From Pachypanchax playfairii (Eukaryota; Chordata; Actinopteri; Cyprinodontiformes; Aplocheilidae), in the NCBI GenBank assembly GCA_006937955.1, contig SSNP01000001.1:7939483-8003482 (forward strand): DNA of 64,000 bases, in the 5' to 3' direction. The translations under genes and the position numbers were made by a program. The notes under the pieces are model-generated. The model searched no databases. It was not told where the DNA came from and saw only the letters and a program-made list of their open reading frames with translations. Below, one piece after another: positions 12,601-24,783 of the stretch (position 1 is the stretch's first letter; every line of letters begins with the position of its first letter).

Positions 12601-15010
12601 TTTATGCCAATCTAAATAAAATATCTGATGAATAAATTCAATAGAGACATTTTTCAGCAGACAAGTACTTTTTTAAAATTATTTTTTTGTTGTTTTTTTT
12701 TTTTTTTTCAGTTGATTTTTTTATAGCACATCTATGCACTTTCAGTCCTCCCTGCCCCCTGGAGCTATCACTACGTTTTTACTGTGACATGCAAAGCAAG
12801 GCATGTTGTGTTTTTGATGTTTCTCACTGTCACCTTGGCCTCTTTTTACCATTTTTATTCTTTTCCTGTAGAACTTTTCCTGCAGAACTACTGTAGCAAT
12901 GTAAGAACAAAGCCATGATTATACTCTTTGTCTTGAACATTGCCCACAACCATTTTGTTTTTCCAAGCGTCTTGCTGGGATTTTGTTTTTCCTTCACATG
13001 ACAACAAAAGACATAATTGCATTTACTCTGAACGAGTGTGACTGCTCTTCTGACATGAGCTAGAAATGTGAACAAAGGATGAGGACAATTAGTTGACTGT
13101 CATATGAATGTTTCTCACTCTCTGTACTTGTCAATACTTATATTGTTTTCCCTGACAGAAAGACATAAATCAGCTGTGGCAATAATTGTTAAATTATTGC
13201 TTAATTGAAGAATTTAATTAAGTAATCAAATAAGTGAGTTACTTGCAAAACAAGTATTGCAGAGAAATGTTTTGTAGTTAATTACAAAACTAAATAGATA
13301 TAAATAATATTTTAGCAAATTCTGATCCATTTAAACACACTAATTTTACTTCTCGGTCACAATATTTCAGTATTTTGGAGATTCAGAGTTTGATGACAAA
13401 GCAAAAAAAAAGAGCTTATGTGATGCATGCTGTATTTGTTACACCTGTACAATGAAACAAAAACATATATTTCTTCACATGAGCAGACATGTTCTTTGTG
13501 TTCCAAATGTGTTAGGGACCCTTTCTGGTGCAGAAATAAAAGACATATAACTGGCAGAAGAGTCATTATTTACTCGACTTCTGATGGTATTATTTTTTTA
13601 TTGGTGCTGCAGACAGCAGTTAGATATGAAGCTTTGTATGCCTTTCTGAAAATGCTGAATACTGGCATGATACCAAAATCTGAAACACTGTGGTCTATAC
13701 AAGCATCAGGATTTCCTTTTTGTTAAATCCTACAACTTCTTTCTTCAAATTCATTTTATAACATCAAAGCTGTTAGTGTGAAGGAGTCTTGTCTAGAAAG
13801 CTTATATTCTATATGACCCCAGTCTTGTCTTATGTGCTTTAAAAGCCAGATGTCTGTCAGAAGAAAACCTTTACTCATCTGAAGTTGTCTCTCAGTTGGT
13901 CGGAATTTGACTCTTTGAAAAAAGAATTAAGAAGTGTTCTCTCTCTGAATCTTCTTTATTAGTGGTTGATCTTTTCTTCTCCATCCTACACAATGGCAGC
14001 ATGGACAGTATTTTAGCTAGGCCACAACAGCAACAGTCACTTCAAAGCTGCATGTCAATAGGACCTTAACTCTGATTCTCGGCTGTAAGAACACACGTCT
14101 CATCAGACAACTGTGTGAGCAAAGAAAAACTCAGAAACAAACACTATTTGTTTTAGATTCTTGCTACAGTTGTGGGATTTATGTCTGCAAAGAGTCCCAT
14201 TTAAACAATTTTAAAATAAGGAAATGACTGACAATAAAGTTGAACTAAGAAGTGAACAAATGTTGATATGAAGTAACTGTCGTGGAGGATAAAAGCTACA
14301 GTATGGTTTTCATTTCTATTTATGATGTGGACACGGCTCAGAATCGACCACATCAATACAAACCTGCTCACAGAGTTCAATTACCCTAACAGGGAAGTGA
14401 TGATAGGGATCATCTGTTGTCCCACACAAACCCAGTCAGGTGGCAACATTGGCCACTCGCTAGCTCATTTTTCACTTGAGACCTAATGGGCTCCAAACTG
14501 CTTTTGGCTGAAGCAGACACGAGGCCTAGACCAAACCCTTTTCTTACATCAGCTGTGACTATGGCAGAGCTTCTTGCTGATCGCAGCTGCAACAACATGA
14601 GTGAGAAATCTTGACTTGAGCTCTCAATGATTAGATTATAGATTTGATAAAATTAATAAGATTTGTCTCCAAGTAGTGACTGAGTTCCTTCACAAACTGG
14701 GTGCATCTTGAAGAATTGATGCTGTTAAAGTTACAGCTGCTCACACAATGTGTTGGTTTTATTTAGATTTTTTCCACTGTCCAGAACTTTTGCACAGTAC
14801 TGTATATATCATAGATAAGATGTTATAATAGTTACAACAACAGGAACTTCACATTAGGAAATGTTAAATTGTAAAGGTTTTATGCAAGTTTATTTTGTGA
14901 AGTTTGAAGCAAAAACACATCAGCATTGTAATGTATGTTAAATTGCTATGCAAACAATATCATTTGTTTGTATTTTCTGCACATTGGATTATGTTAAACA
15001 TGTTCACACA
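12601..15010. other. Non-coding stretch upstream of the duplicated blocks
   Basis: A T-rich run near 12695-12708. Otherwise no recognisable repeat or gene. 13.9-14.6 kb is somewhat more balanced in composition but not coding. Confidence 0.55.
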
Positions 15011-15034
15011 ATCCCATGTTTTTCCACATGGGAT
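15011..15034. repeat. Short perfect hairpin just upstream of block A
   Basis: ATCCCATGT and ACATGGGAT form a perfect 9-bp stem around a 6-base loop. It is too small for a microRNA precursor. No function is assigned. Confidence 0.6.
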
Positions 15035-15069
15035 AACATGTGAGAAGTATGAAATTCATGTTTTTTTTC

Positions 15070-15351
15070 TTTACAAGTAAGTTCACTTATGACTGCCAGG
15101 ATGGACTGATGAGAAAAAAGAAAGCAGAATTGAACTAGTATGTTTAATCACATTAAATCTCCTTTTTTTGGAAGGTAATTGGCAAACAATCATCACAAGC
15201 TAAAATATATGTAAATCTGCCTGGGAGTATAATTATATGTATTTATTGCTTAACTCCCCACTATCATTTTCAGTCATACTGTAATGTTTGAGATGCTGCT
15301 CTTACTGATGCATGACATATATGTGTTTATATTCATATATATAAATGCAAT

Positions 15352-15385
<34 letters not shown>

Positions 15386-15690
15386 ATTCAATGTTTTAAT
15401 GAAAATAAAGTGACAATTAAAAATACTGTCTTTTCTCAAATAATGTAGACACATAAGGGTTATTAGCTATTTAAGATAGAGGGGAACATTTTGTATCCTG
15501 TTAAGAGTCACTACTGCTCCCTCAGAAGGAACAATCAGCCTTGTGTGGAGAAAATTACAATTCTGAGATTGGGTTGACCATATTTCACTTTAGTTGTGTG
15601 CTGCACAGAGGGAGGAAAAAATGACTTTCATTAAATAACAATGAATTTTATACATCAGTGATGACAAGCCCTAAGAGCGCCAGGTCATCT
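15070..15690 (+). repeat. Non-coding block A of a duplicated pair (partner at 17843-18495)
   Basis: Collinear with block B about 2.8 kb downstream in the same orientation. Shared landmarks include a 26-base run at 15087 with three mismatches, GAACATTTTGTATC (15484), GAAGGAACAATCAGC (15525), a perfect 23-base match at 15614-15636 containing ATGACTTTCATTAAAT, and ATTTTATACATCAGTGATGA (15645-15664). Spacing between the last three landmarks is kept to within one base. No open frame spans it. The middle has diverged and carries an AT/T-rich tract (15350-15385). It may be a duplicated conserved regulatory element or two copies of an unrecognised interspersed repeat. Confidence 0.8.
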
Positions 15691-16529
15691 CAACAGCTAT
15701 AATATATAAACAAACTATATTCTGCAATTTGTATCTTACCTCACACTTCAACAAAACACCTAAAATGTAAAAATTTAGAATTTTTTCTTGATAAAACTTT
15801 TGCAACTAATGTATTTATTTATTTCAAGGTTCAGTGGGAAAGTGGAAGGGTGATTCTTCCTTGGAGGTCTGTGATTAAACACCTCTTTGATGAAAATAAT
15901 GTTGATTTTACACTTTACCAAAGCCATGATATCAGCAATTAAATACTAGGACAAAACACAGTTGTACAAATAGGAAAAAGGAGAGTAATAAATGGATTTG
16001 GTATAAAACTAAGAGAAAAGTAGCCATGGGGTTGTAATTCTTTCCTCAAGCTGCAATGACAAATGAGCTATACTTGTAGAAAAGAAAGCAAGCAATTGGA
16101 AGGCCAATTATATTTTACACAGTGATAACAGTGTTTGGCCATTGTTAAAAGAACCATACACACCACATAAAAAAGGTGTGTCAGAGTTTCACCAAAAGCC
16201 CGTGTTGTAATCCGTTTTACTTGAAATTTCTATAAACTCTACCAGTGTTGTGCAAGATGGAGAAACTTTCCAGAGTGCAAAAGTTAAACCGAACACTTTT
16301 AACACTACTTTAGAAATGGTGAACAAGATTAGAGTCAAGGCTAGTTATAGAAAACCATTTAAAGTACACAAAGTAGATCTAATTAAACTTTGTAGTTACA
16401 GTTGTGTTTGAAAAAATGCTCTTTCTGTATAACTTCTCTTGTGCCATTCCTGCAGTGCAGTGGTGATAGTTTTTCATTATTGACTTCTACTGTGTGAGAT
16501 GAGAGCTGCAGTGAGTATTGCAAGTTTAA
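15691..16529. other. Spacer between block A and the GC-rich block
   Basis: AT-rich, with no gene or repeat recognised. Confidence 0.55.
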
Positions 16530-16720
16530 AGCAGAACTAAGTAAGTTTTGCTCTCGCTCTCCCCCTACTGGTCCCCTGTAAAAGCTCACTGTCGTAACGT
16601 TCCCCCGCCGCCGCCGCATAAAGAATGCCCAGGACAACCTCAGCTTCAAGGCACATTCATTCTGAATCTGGTTGTACAGATTACTTTAGGAGGAAGTCTG
16701 ACAACCTGTCTTAGGTCAAA
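16530..16720. repeat. GC-rich block, probable interspersed repeat fragment
   Basis: GCAGAACTAAGTAAGTTTTG, CTCTCCCCCTACTGGTCCCC and GTTCCCCCGCCGCCGCCGC stand out in composition from the AT-rich flanks. I associate the CAGAACTAAGTAA...CCCCCTACTGG words with a fish repeat but cannot name it. The open frames across it show nothing coding. Confidence 0.45.
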
Positions 16721-17842
16721 TACCATAGAGATGATGTGGTCTCATATTATTTTAATTCATTTATGTATTTTTTAGGTTTTGTTAGACAAAAAAAAGAATC
16801 AAAAAGAAAACAATGCTCAGGATATACCATTTACAAAAATCCTCTTTATTCTTTGTGTTTAATTCTTCAGTGGCAAAAGTGAAAGGCAGTGAGGAAAGCC
16901 CCTAACCTTTTGAGCAAGGAGTAGCATGTATAGGTACCCAATACAAAAAAAACACAGCACTGCAGATTTATACTACCAAAATGTTACATTTTGGGTGAAA
17001 TGCTTTAGAAGCATTTAGGTTTTTCTTTAGAGAATGGTTCACAACATAAAACTAAACATTTCATTTTCATGTCTTTTGACAGCAAAGGGTGCACTGACAC
17101 AGTTCTGCAACCTCACATATTCATCATGCCGTGCACTTATTACTCACCCATAAGGTGACATCTATTTCATAACATTGCTTTTTAAAATTTTATTGAAAAT
17201 ACAATCAAAATATGTCTAAGAATAATTCAAATATTAATTATCTCTAGTATTCTAACGTTTTTGTCGTCAAATGTAATTAGGGATTTGGAATAAAAAAAAA
17301 AATTCTATCCATCATGGATGAGTGTATGCAAGTGAACTGAGCATGAAATTGTAATCCCTAATTTCTTAACAAAAATAAGCTTTCTTTTTTTTTTGTTTAG
17401 TTTTTGAGTTGTTGATGGATGAATGCTGTGTATAAATTTATTTTTAAAGTATTGCTTTAGGTACTATGGCTCAAAATTCAGCAACATTTAATAAGGAAAT
17501 ATAAACAGAGGCATAACATTATTTATATGGCTTGAATGGAAGCTTAGATACAGTGTTTCACTGAAACAAGAGGAGACCTCTTGATTTAACAAAGTGTAAA
17601 CATAACAGCTTGTGGCTTCAGTGTTTTGCTGTGAGATAACATCAGTTGGAGGTGAATTAATAGAACAATCCCACAGAACGACTGAACTCATTTTGAGTCG
17701 TCCCACTGAGTTCATAGCACGGCTCTCCAAAGTACAAACAACTCAACACACAAACAAATAAAGAGAAATTTTTATGTTCCTAGCTCTTTTTGCAGAAGTC
17801 CTGGGGCTAAGAGGCTTTCTGATTTACTCTGATAATCTCGGC
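16721..17842. other. Spacer before block B
   Basis: AT-rich with scattered A and T runs. The 80-codon minus frame at 17488-17730 has no motif. Confidence 0.55.
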
Positions 17843-18495
17843 TGTAAGTCCCCGTTATGACTGTCAGGGTGCACTGATGATGCTAAAAGAGAGAGAGAGT
17901 GAGAGAGAACAGTGTGGTAAAAATGTAATTACCCTAAATCTCTATTTTGTTTAGCGGTAATTAGCAATGTAGCATTAGGAATATTTGTTTCTCTGCCAAT
18001 AATGGGGAATGAAGGACCTTTTACTGTGCATTTAAGGGCTTAGCAGTGCTCAGAAACATAACCAATTATAAATGATATGTAATGGAAATGCCATCCTTAC
18101 TGCAAAAGAACATCTAAAGGGCTTCAGGGCTTTTGGAAATGTGTCATGGCAGATATTGTTTTCTTATTTGCTAATTTGCAATTGCAATTATTAAGTCAGA
18201 ACATTATTTGATGTTTTAAGAGCAATAATTATTATAAAAACACATCCTGTGCTCTAAAGGAACACAGACGCAAAGAGGTTAATGGCTATTTGGGCTACTA
18301 GAACATTTTGTATCTAACTTCCTCACCCTTGGAAGGAACAATCAGCTGTGTGTGTGCAAAATCATAATTCTGACATTGGCTTAACATAATGCACTTCAGC
18401 TGTGCGCTGCACAGTGGGGGGAAAAAATGACTTTCATTAAATTATACTGCATTTTATACATCAGTGATGATAAGAGCTCAGAGGATCCAGCCATC
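17843..18495 (+). repeat. Non-coding block B of a duplicated pair (partner at 15070-15690)
   Basis: Matches block A in the same order: 17855-17880, 18301-18314, 18332-18346, 18420-18442 (23 of 23 identical) and 18451-18470 (20 of 20 identical). A GA-rich insertion (17887-17909) and a different AT-rich middle distinguish it. Both blocks are rich in TAAT/ATTA cores of the kind bound by homeodomain factors. That is suggestive only, since such cores are common in AT-rich DNA. Confidence 0.8.
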
Positions 18496-21400
18496 TTGTA
18501 AGCAGGATCTCCAGCAATATGAGAACTAAAAAGAAGGCATTATTGTATTTTTTTTTTCTACAAATACATTCTTTATGTAAAATTAATTTCATTAGATTGT
18601 AATGACGGAGCAGAATAACATGTGAACTTATAGTTTATTTTGTTGTGCAACCTGGGCATGTGTTCTTAATAAAGTAAAAACAGGCTGTACTTTAACAGTT
18701 TGCCCATAGCTACACACCAGAACTAAATAATGAGCAGAATCACAAAGAACAGATGTTCAGCCTTACAATTTGAGAAGAAAATTGTCAATACACAGTCAGA
18801 CTGTTTAGCAGGATGAGATTTTGTTACGTTAAGCACTAATTTCTGGTAACCATCACAGTTTGTAGGAGTGAGGATATGGGGTCACACACCAGCTTGTTCC
18901 ACTCTTCACAGTAATTTCAAGAATAAGTCAAACAGTGGGGTTTATGTCCAAATATTAGGAGAAGCATCAAAGTTTTTGCACTTAGCAGGCAAATCCATAT
19001 AGGGAGGGAACAGCGGTCATCCTAAATGCTTGTGACAGTAACTGTCCTGTGATCAATTAAAGAATGCAGTTTTCACTGAGAGGAAGAAATGTCACCAATA
19101 CAGCTCAAACGCCTGGAGAAGCGGCTTCCACTGTTAAATTTTTACCAATTAAATAAAATTGACTTTGTTACGCTTTGATTGTCAGTTACACAGCTTGCAT
19201 TGGATCTTCATCAACACTAATTGCACTTCAAAGAGTGTGAAGGAGTGAAGGATTCGCCATGAAGCTAAAGACATGGGTAGTGGGCATGCTTCCAAAATCC
19301 ACGAATGGGAGATGAAACTAAAAATACAACTTGACTCTCACTTATGAACATCATCACAAGGGGAGAAAAGACATGTTTGACCGGCTCTAAGTGTAAAAAG
19401 TAACCATTAATTAAAAAAAAAAGTGCTTCTACTACAAAAAAAAGTCTGCATGGCTGTATTCAAATGTTTTATGACTTGTAGTCTTAAAAGCAAAAATGCT
19501 TGGAGTGAAGAAAACAAAGTCTTTCCTGTTCAAGTTTGTTGGTCCCCTGGCTGCTTCACATAAACTATCTCAACCAGGGAGGGCTGAGTAAAGAATTGAG
19601 GGAACTGAGGGTTTTTATCGGTTAAGATTCATGATCTGCCATCTTTGGATCACTTATCAGTGTGAAACTGTTGTCACTTGGATGGGATTCAGCTTCTTTA
19701 ATTTATACTGCATCAGAAGTCTGTGTTACTGAAGAAAAATGTTACCAATATTCCTGATGTGCTATAAATCTCAAAGGTTTCTTTGTATTCTTGAGTCTTA
19801 ACATCTATAAAAAGAAGGAAAATCAAAAGCTAAACTTTTATAAAAGAATATTCAAACATGTGGCTATTATTTTGATTCATTGTTTGATTTAGAATAATTT
19901 ATATTGAAGATTAAAGATAACACAGTTACTGTCTTTGCTGCAAAAAAACAAACAAAAAAAAAAACATCTAAATGTGCGTATTATCTCTGAGTTGGAAAAC
20001 AGGGATAGGATATTTTTTTCTGCAAAATATGAACATTCACAGAAATCAATTTCCCACGTCCTATCAACATGTTTCTCATCATCATTCATCATTTTCTGTG
20101 TCAGTTGTGTTTGGTGTTTATACATATGTAGGAGAAGATTTTATCATGTAGATCAATTCACACTGGGAGCAATTTATTTATTTACTGTGATTACATTGCA
20201 AGAAATGGAAAAAAAAAACTTTCTTTTCAGGTTGGTGTACAGTTAACTTTGTTTATAAAAAGAGGTACCCCGACTCAAAATAAAACAGTTGCGCAAGAGC
20301 TAGGTGATGTTGTTTTCATTTCCCTCCCTGATTAGAGAAGAGGAAAACAGCTGAATCTCTTTGTGTTTCAGTCATTTAACAAGCAATTAGTCATAAAGCT
20401 TTAAACAAAGTTCAAAAGAAATAAATTTGTGTTCATATGTTAAATCAACATCTGTCTAATTTATGAGAGAAATTTTGCTTGTCAAAATAGCAACATAGTT
20501 TGAGAAAAAAATCAATTTCTTGCATTTGGACCATGGCCTGAGTAGTTGTCATTCACATTGGAGCAAGTTCCTTTTCCACATGCTCTACCTTTAAGTAGGT
20601 GCAGTTTATATTGCCTCAGAGGGACATGACTTAATTCGCCTCCATCATCTCCAAGCAGGTGTAACATGTTATGGATGTCAAACCAAACTGCAACATTGTA
20701 GAAAGGAAATTAGCATCAGGTGATGCAGAGAAATAAATCAGCTATGTGGCAGAAGCTGCTTTTGTGCTGCTCACGAAAGTTGCTGAAGCAGCTGGTTCTG
20801 TTTAACTGTGCTGTATATCATGAACTGAAACTGAGCAAAGAAAGGCAGAAATTACAAAGAAAAGCTGCCACAAAAATATGTAACGATTTAGAGTAAAAGT
20901 GGTTGGCAAGTATCTGCTTTTCCTGACAATATTTCATATTGAAGGACAAACATATCTGAAAAAAGTGCCTTCAACTCTGTATATATATAATCAAATGTGT
21001 TTTTTGTGGTTGTGTCCTTGTCCCTTTATAGTCATTTTATGTCTTAGAACAGACAGTTGTTTACTAATGCTTGAACAGATAAAATAAAGACAATGTAGAA
21101 TGAAGGCCAGCTGTTAAATAAATGATTATTGTGGATGATAGTGCTTCCACTTCTCATGGCACAAATATCCTAAGATGCCATACTGAGTTTCAAAGTTCAA
21201 TTCAAAGCCATTATATGGTTACAAGGCCAAACTCATGTCTGCTTCATGAGTGACCTTACCCTAACATACCATAGGTGTGCACTTCTCTCTCTACTCTCTG
21301 GGATTGCAGCACAAAGTTCCTACCTTCATTAAAATAGCTGCCATCCTCATCACAACAGATGCCCCTGCACTCAGCATATGTCCAAGGTTATAAATCCAGA

Positions 21401-21839
21401 TTACCTACTTCTTGTGTCGCCTCTTGAGCCATCTGGTGTGATTTAAGCACCGAGCAACACACTTTTTCTAACACCTGCTCCTCCCATAGAGTAGACAAGG
21501 ATTACAACAGCACAGAAATTACTGAATGACAACTTCCGAGAGGTTTGATGTTTCCTTAAGATTTGTGTTTTATCAGTTAAAAGTCTGCATTAACTCACCA
21601 CTACATTTTACTGTATCGATTTTTTTTTCATAATACTTTCAATAAAATGTAAAATAAAACCAAATAATTATACAATTCTTATTGTGATCCAAATGATTTA
21701 TGCCATGTGTCTCATTTCGGTGGCAGAAAAATAAACATGAAGGAAAACACTGTTTGTCAATCATCATTATTTTTCAGAAAATATAAACATGTTTGATACA
21801 TTTCTAATTTTATTTGTAAAGATGTAGTACAGATATCAG
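18496..21839. other. Non-coding stretch, nothing firmly recognised
   Basis: 21160-21500 has a more GC-balanced, repeat-like texture (CCATCCTCATCACAACAGAT, ATCTGGTGTGATTTAAGCAC). It may be a decayed mobile element that I cannot name. The remainder shows nothing. Confidence 0.45.
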
Positions 21840-23030
21840 GCCATCCATTTTTCTGTTTTCATCTGCCTATCCAAAATCCAACTGGAGATGTAGGAGTTCC
21901 AGGAGGGATATCCAGACATTCCTCTCCCCAGAGACACTTTGCAGTTCCCAAGGTGTTCCCAAGCAAGAAGATATTCCTCCAGTTCTAGGTCTGCCTTGAG
22001 TTCTCTTTCCAGTAGGAAGTTCCTTTGAAAACCTCCAGAGAGAGGTGACGAAGAGCAATTGTAATCGATTCATGAACCACCTTAGCTGACTCCTTTTGAT
22101 GTGGAGGGTCATCGGCTGTACTCTAAGCCTCCCCCAGATGACTTAGCTTCTCTCCTAAGCTCATCAGAGGAAGTTAATTTCTGCCACTTGTGTCCAGAAT
22201 CTTGTTCTTTTGAACACAATTTAAATCTCATGATCTTAGGTGAGAGCTAGATCATAGAAAGACTTGTAAATTGTGAACATTGTTACTTGGCCACCTCTTT
22301 CTTCACTGCAAGAGACTGTACCAGTGCTCTCATTAATGCTGATCTGTTGGCTGATCTCCTGCTCCATTCTACCATCACTAGTGAAGAAGACAATAAGATA
22401 CTTGAGACAAAGATTAAAGCATTCCATCTTTGTATGGTCAAGACTTGCCTTAGATTTGGAAGATGCAAACAGAAACAATAATCTCCAGAAACCCGAAATG
22501 AGACGCCAAGGCTCTCAAACCAGACACCATCTTCTACATGACTGTCTTGAAATCCTGTACATGAACACCACAAACAAGACTGAAGACTAGCAGCAGCTCT
22601 GACGTAGTCGACCCACGCACAGCTCAACTTGGTGCAGAGACATATCTCGTTTTGGTTGCACTCCCACCCCACATAAAGTCTCAGGGGACATGAGCTTTCT
22701 CCAGATTCATAAAACACGTGTGGAATGGAGAACCAAACTTTAAGGACCCCTTGTAGCAATGTCCACAATCAAGACATCTGGTTCACTATGTTACAACCTG
22801 GTTGGAAGCTGCACTGATCCTCCTGAATCTGAGGGTTCCAAAGTTAGTCAGAACCTTTGTTTCAAAACATCAGAGTATATATTCCCATGCAAGCTGAGCA
22901 GTATGGTTCCTCTAGTTGTTGAAAGACACGCTTCATTCTCTCTTCTTGAAAATAAGGACCACCAACTCAGTCTGTCACTCCATAGACATTGTTCTGGCCT
23001 CCATGCAACATTTGATCACTTATGATGGCC
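21840..23030 (-). mobile_element. Decayed non-LTR retrotransposon (LINE), reverse transcriptase 3' part
   Basis: Read on the minus strand, frame-broken fragments follow the order of a fish LINE reverse transcriptase that I recognise. First comes a piece resembling the GVLxxxWxFxxPxHxxF stretch (near 22740-22690), then KYLIVFFTSDGRMEQEIS (near 22400), then the C-terminal region TGKRTQGRPRT...SGERNVWISLLELL (22040-21880). The last piece lies in an 81-codon open frame (21867-22112) whose conserved Trp/Arg positions survive. Many stops and frameshifts show it is dead. The 5' part, including any endonuclease, is absent, as is usual for 5'-truncated LINE insertions. The clade (RTE, Rex1 or L2-like) is not settled by eye. 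Confidence 0.8.
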
Positions 23031-24660
23031 CCGGAACTTTGTACATAAATAAACACAGTTTAAACAAAATAATAATAATAATAAAATAAATAATTAAATA
23101 GACTAACTAAATTTTTTGGTTTGTTTTTGAAGAATTTTGATGAGTTACTATTTAATCTTATTGGAACTTGCATAAAAGCTAATTCGAAGTGGATTCATAC
23201 ATGACCATCTTTGAATATAAAATTACATGAATAGTATGTTCCAACAAGTTTAAAGAGGTTTTGCAACAATTTACAAAACAAAACAAAAACAACAACAAAA
23301 AATTATATGCTGTTAAATTTTCAAAAGCAATAATGTTTTTTCTGTAGATTTTACTCACTGAGAATTCTGTCCAAAGGGGCTGCTGTAAGATTTGTTGCCT
23401 TCTTCTTTCATCTCCATGACAAACAGACCTTTACTATTGAAAGCACACTCTGCTACAATACTGAGCCTTGTTTAAAATGCTGTTCATCATAACACCACTG
23501 AGTCCACAGGTTATGTAACATTCTTTCCTAATGCAGGTTTAATTGTTGCCTTAGTATAGAAGCTGACCCTGCAGGTTGTGCAGTCTACCAAAATAACTGT
23601 CAGGATGTCTTCTGCACCTGCTATTGAGAGTATTGCACTTTTTCAGTGTAGAACACTAGGAGTGGTACTGACACTTTAGTAACCCTGAGCTTTGTGATGG
23701 AGCATCTAGCCTTTCCAGGTGGACATGCTCATTGTTTGGATGCCTTATCTCTTCAGGGCTGTTGCTCCTGATCACTAGGACTGATGGAGGCATCCCCTCA
23801 GAAATTTCTAAACCAGACAAAACCCTGAGGAGAGTTTTGGCAGTGCAAGCAGGGGAAAACTAAGGTGTCTGGACTCTTGAGTATCCAAACAGCTTCTCTG
23901 AGGTTCAAAATCTAGCTTGTTAATTAACAGCACTGGGATATATTAAGGATGCTTCACTGATAAGGATGTTGAGTGGAGGCTCTTAGCTGAGCACATTCTC
24001 TCTTGGAGTACCCGTGTGTTGTAGCAGTTGCAGTGGAACAATTTAAAGCACCCTTGGGACTGGATCGATGAGGTGGCCCGTTTGTGTCCTTTTGCATCAT
24101 ATCTGACAAGTGATCCGTATCCAAGGATGGATTGTTATTGTGTGACCGAATCAAGAAAGTAATTTGATGTGATGGCAAAATCATTCCATCACAGAAGAAC
24201 AAAAGTGTCCTAAATGCTTTCTGACATTGTGATGGTACCCACCAAAATGCTCCTCAATATAAACACAATTTGGTTTGTTGATAGGAAAGAAGTTGTAGTG
24301 ACACTGAGAGCAATGAATGGAAAATAATAAATAAAGTAGAACTGCAATATGAATTAATGACACAATGTTTGAATTTGATTTTATATTGCAGGTAAATTCC
24401 AGTTTGTTATTTATTTGTCATGATGGGTGCATGTCTTTTGTATTTATTTGATTAATGTATGTATCAATCATGACATCCCCTTTGCATGACATATAACATT
24501 CTTTTGTTTTATACAAAAAGTTGTAAATTTTTTACTGAAAAGTAACATCTTTATGTAATTACATCTTCATATTTATGACTATGATTTTTTAAGCAGAAAA
24601 TATCCAGTTTGTTTAAAACTGTATGGTCTTTAATATACTGTATGTGTTGCTTGTTCACAG
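23031..24660. other. Non-coding stretch between the LINE relic and the exon-like segment
   Basis: An AAT-rich run (23070-23098) follows the LINE. 23.4-24.3 kb is less AT-rich and could be an old repeat, but it has no recognised family or coding frame. Confidence 0.5.
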
Positions 24661-24783
24661 AACACATCAGCTGCTGCCAATGCAGGAAGTTAACATCTCC
24701 ACCACAAGAAGTGACTCTGGACTTAACTCTCCTCTTCTATGCCTGGAATGAGAATTTTATTGCACATTATGCAGCCTAATGAG
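24661..24783 (+). other. Exon-like segment with good splice signals; possible non-coding 5' exon
   Basis: A T-rich run ending TTGCTTGTTCACAG precedes 24661, and the segment closes with TAATGAG|GTAAGAG at 24783, a near-consensus donor. The 123-base interval is not a recognised repeat. It contains an ATG at 24680 with 23 codons (MQEVNISTTRSDSGLNSPLL and three more) before TGA at 24751, so it would be leader rather than coding. It could be an upstream alternative exon of cdh18 or part of a non-coding RNA. Chance pairing of splice-like sites is also possible in 64 kb. Confidence 0.3.

Noticed and set aside
22283..22768. 161-codon minus frame as an intact gene
   Set aside because: It threads through out-of-frame parts of the decayed LINE. 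Only short pieces resemble reverse transcriptase.
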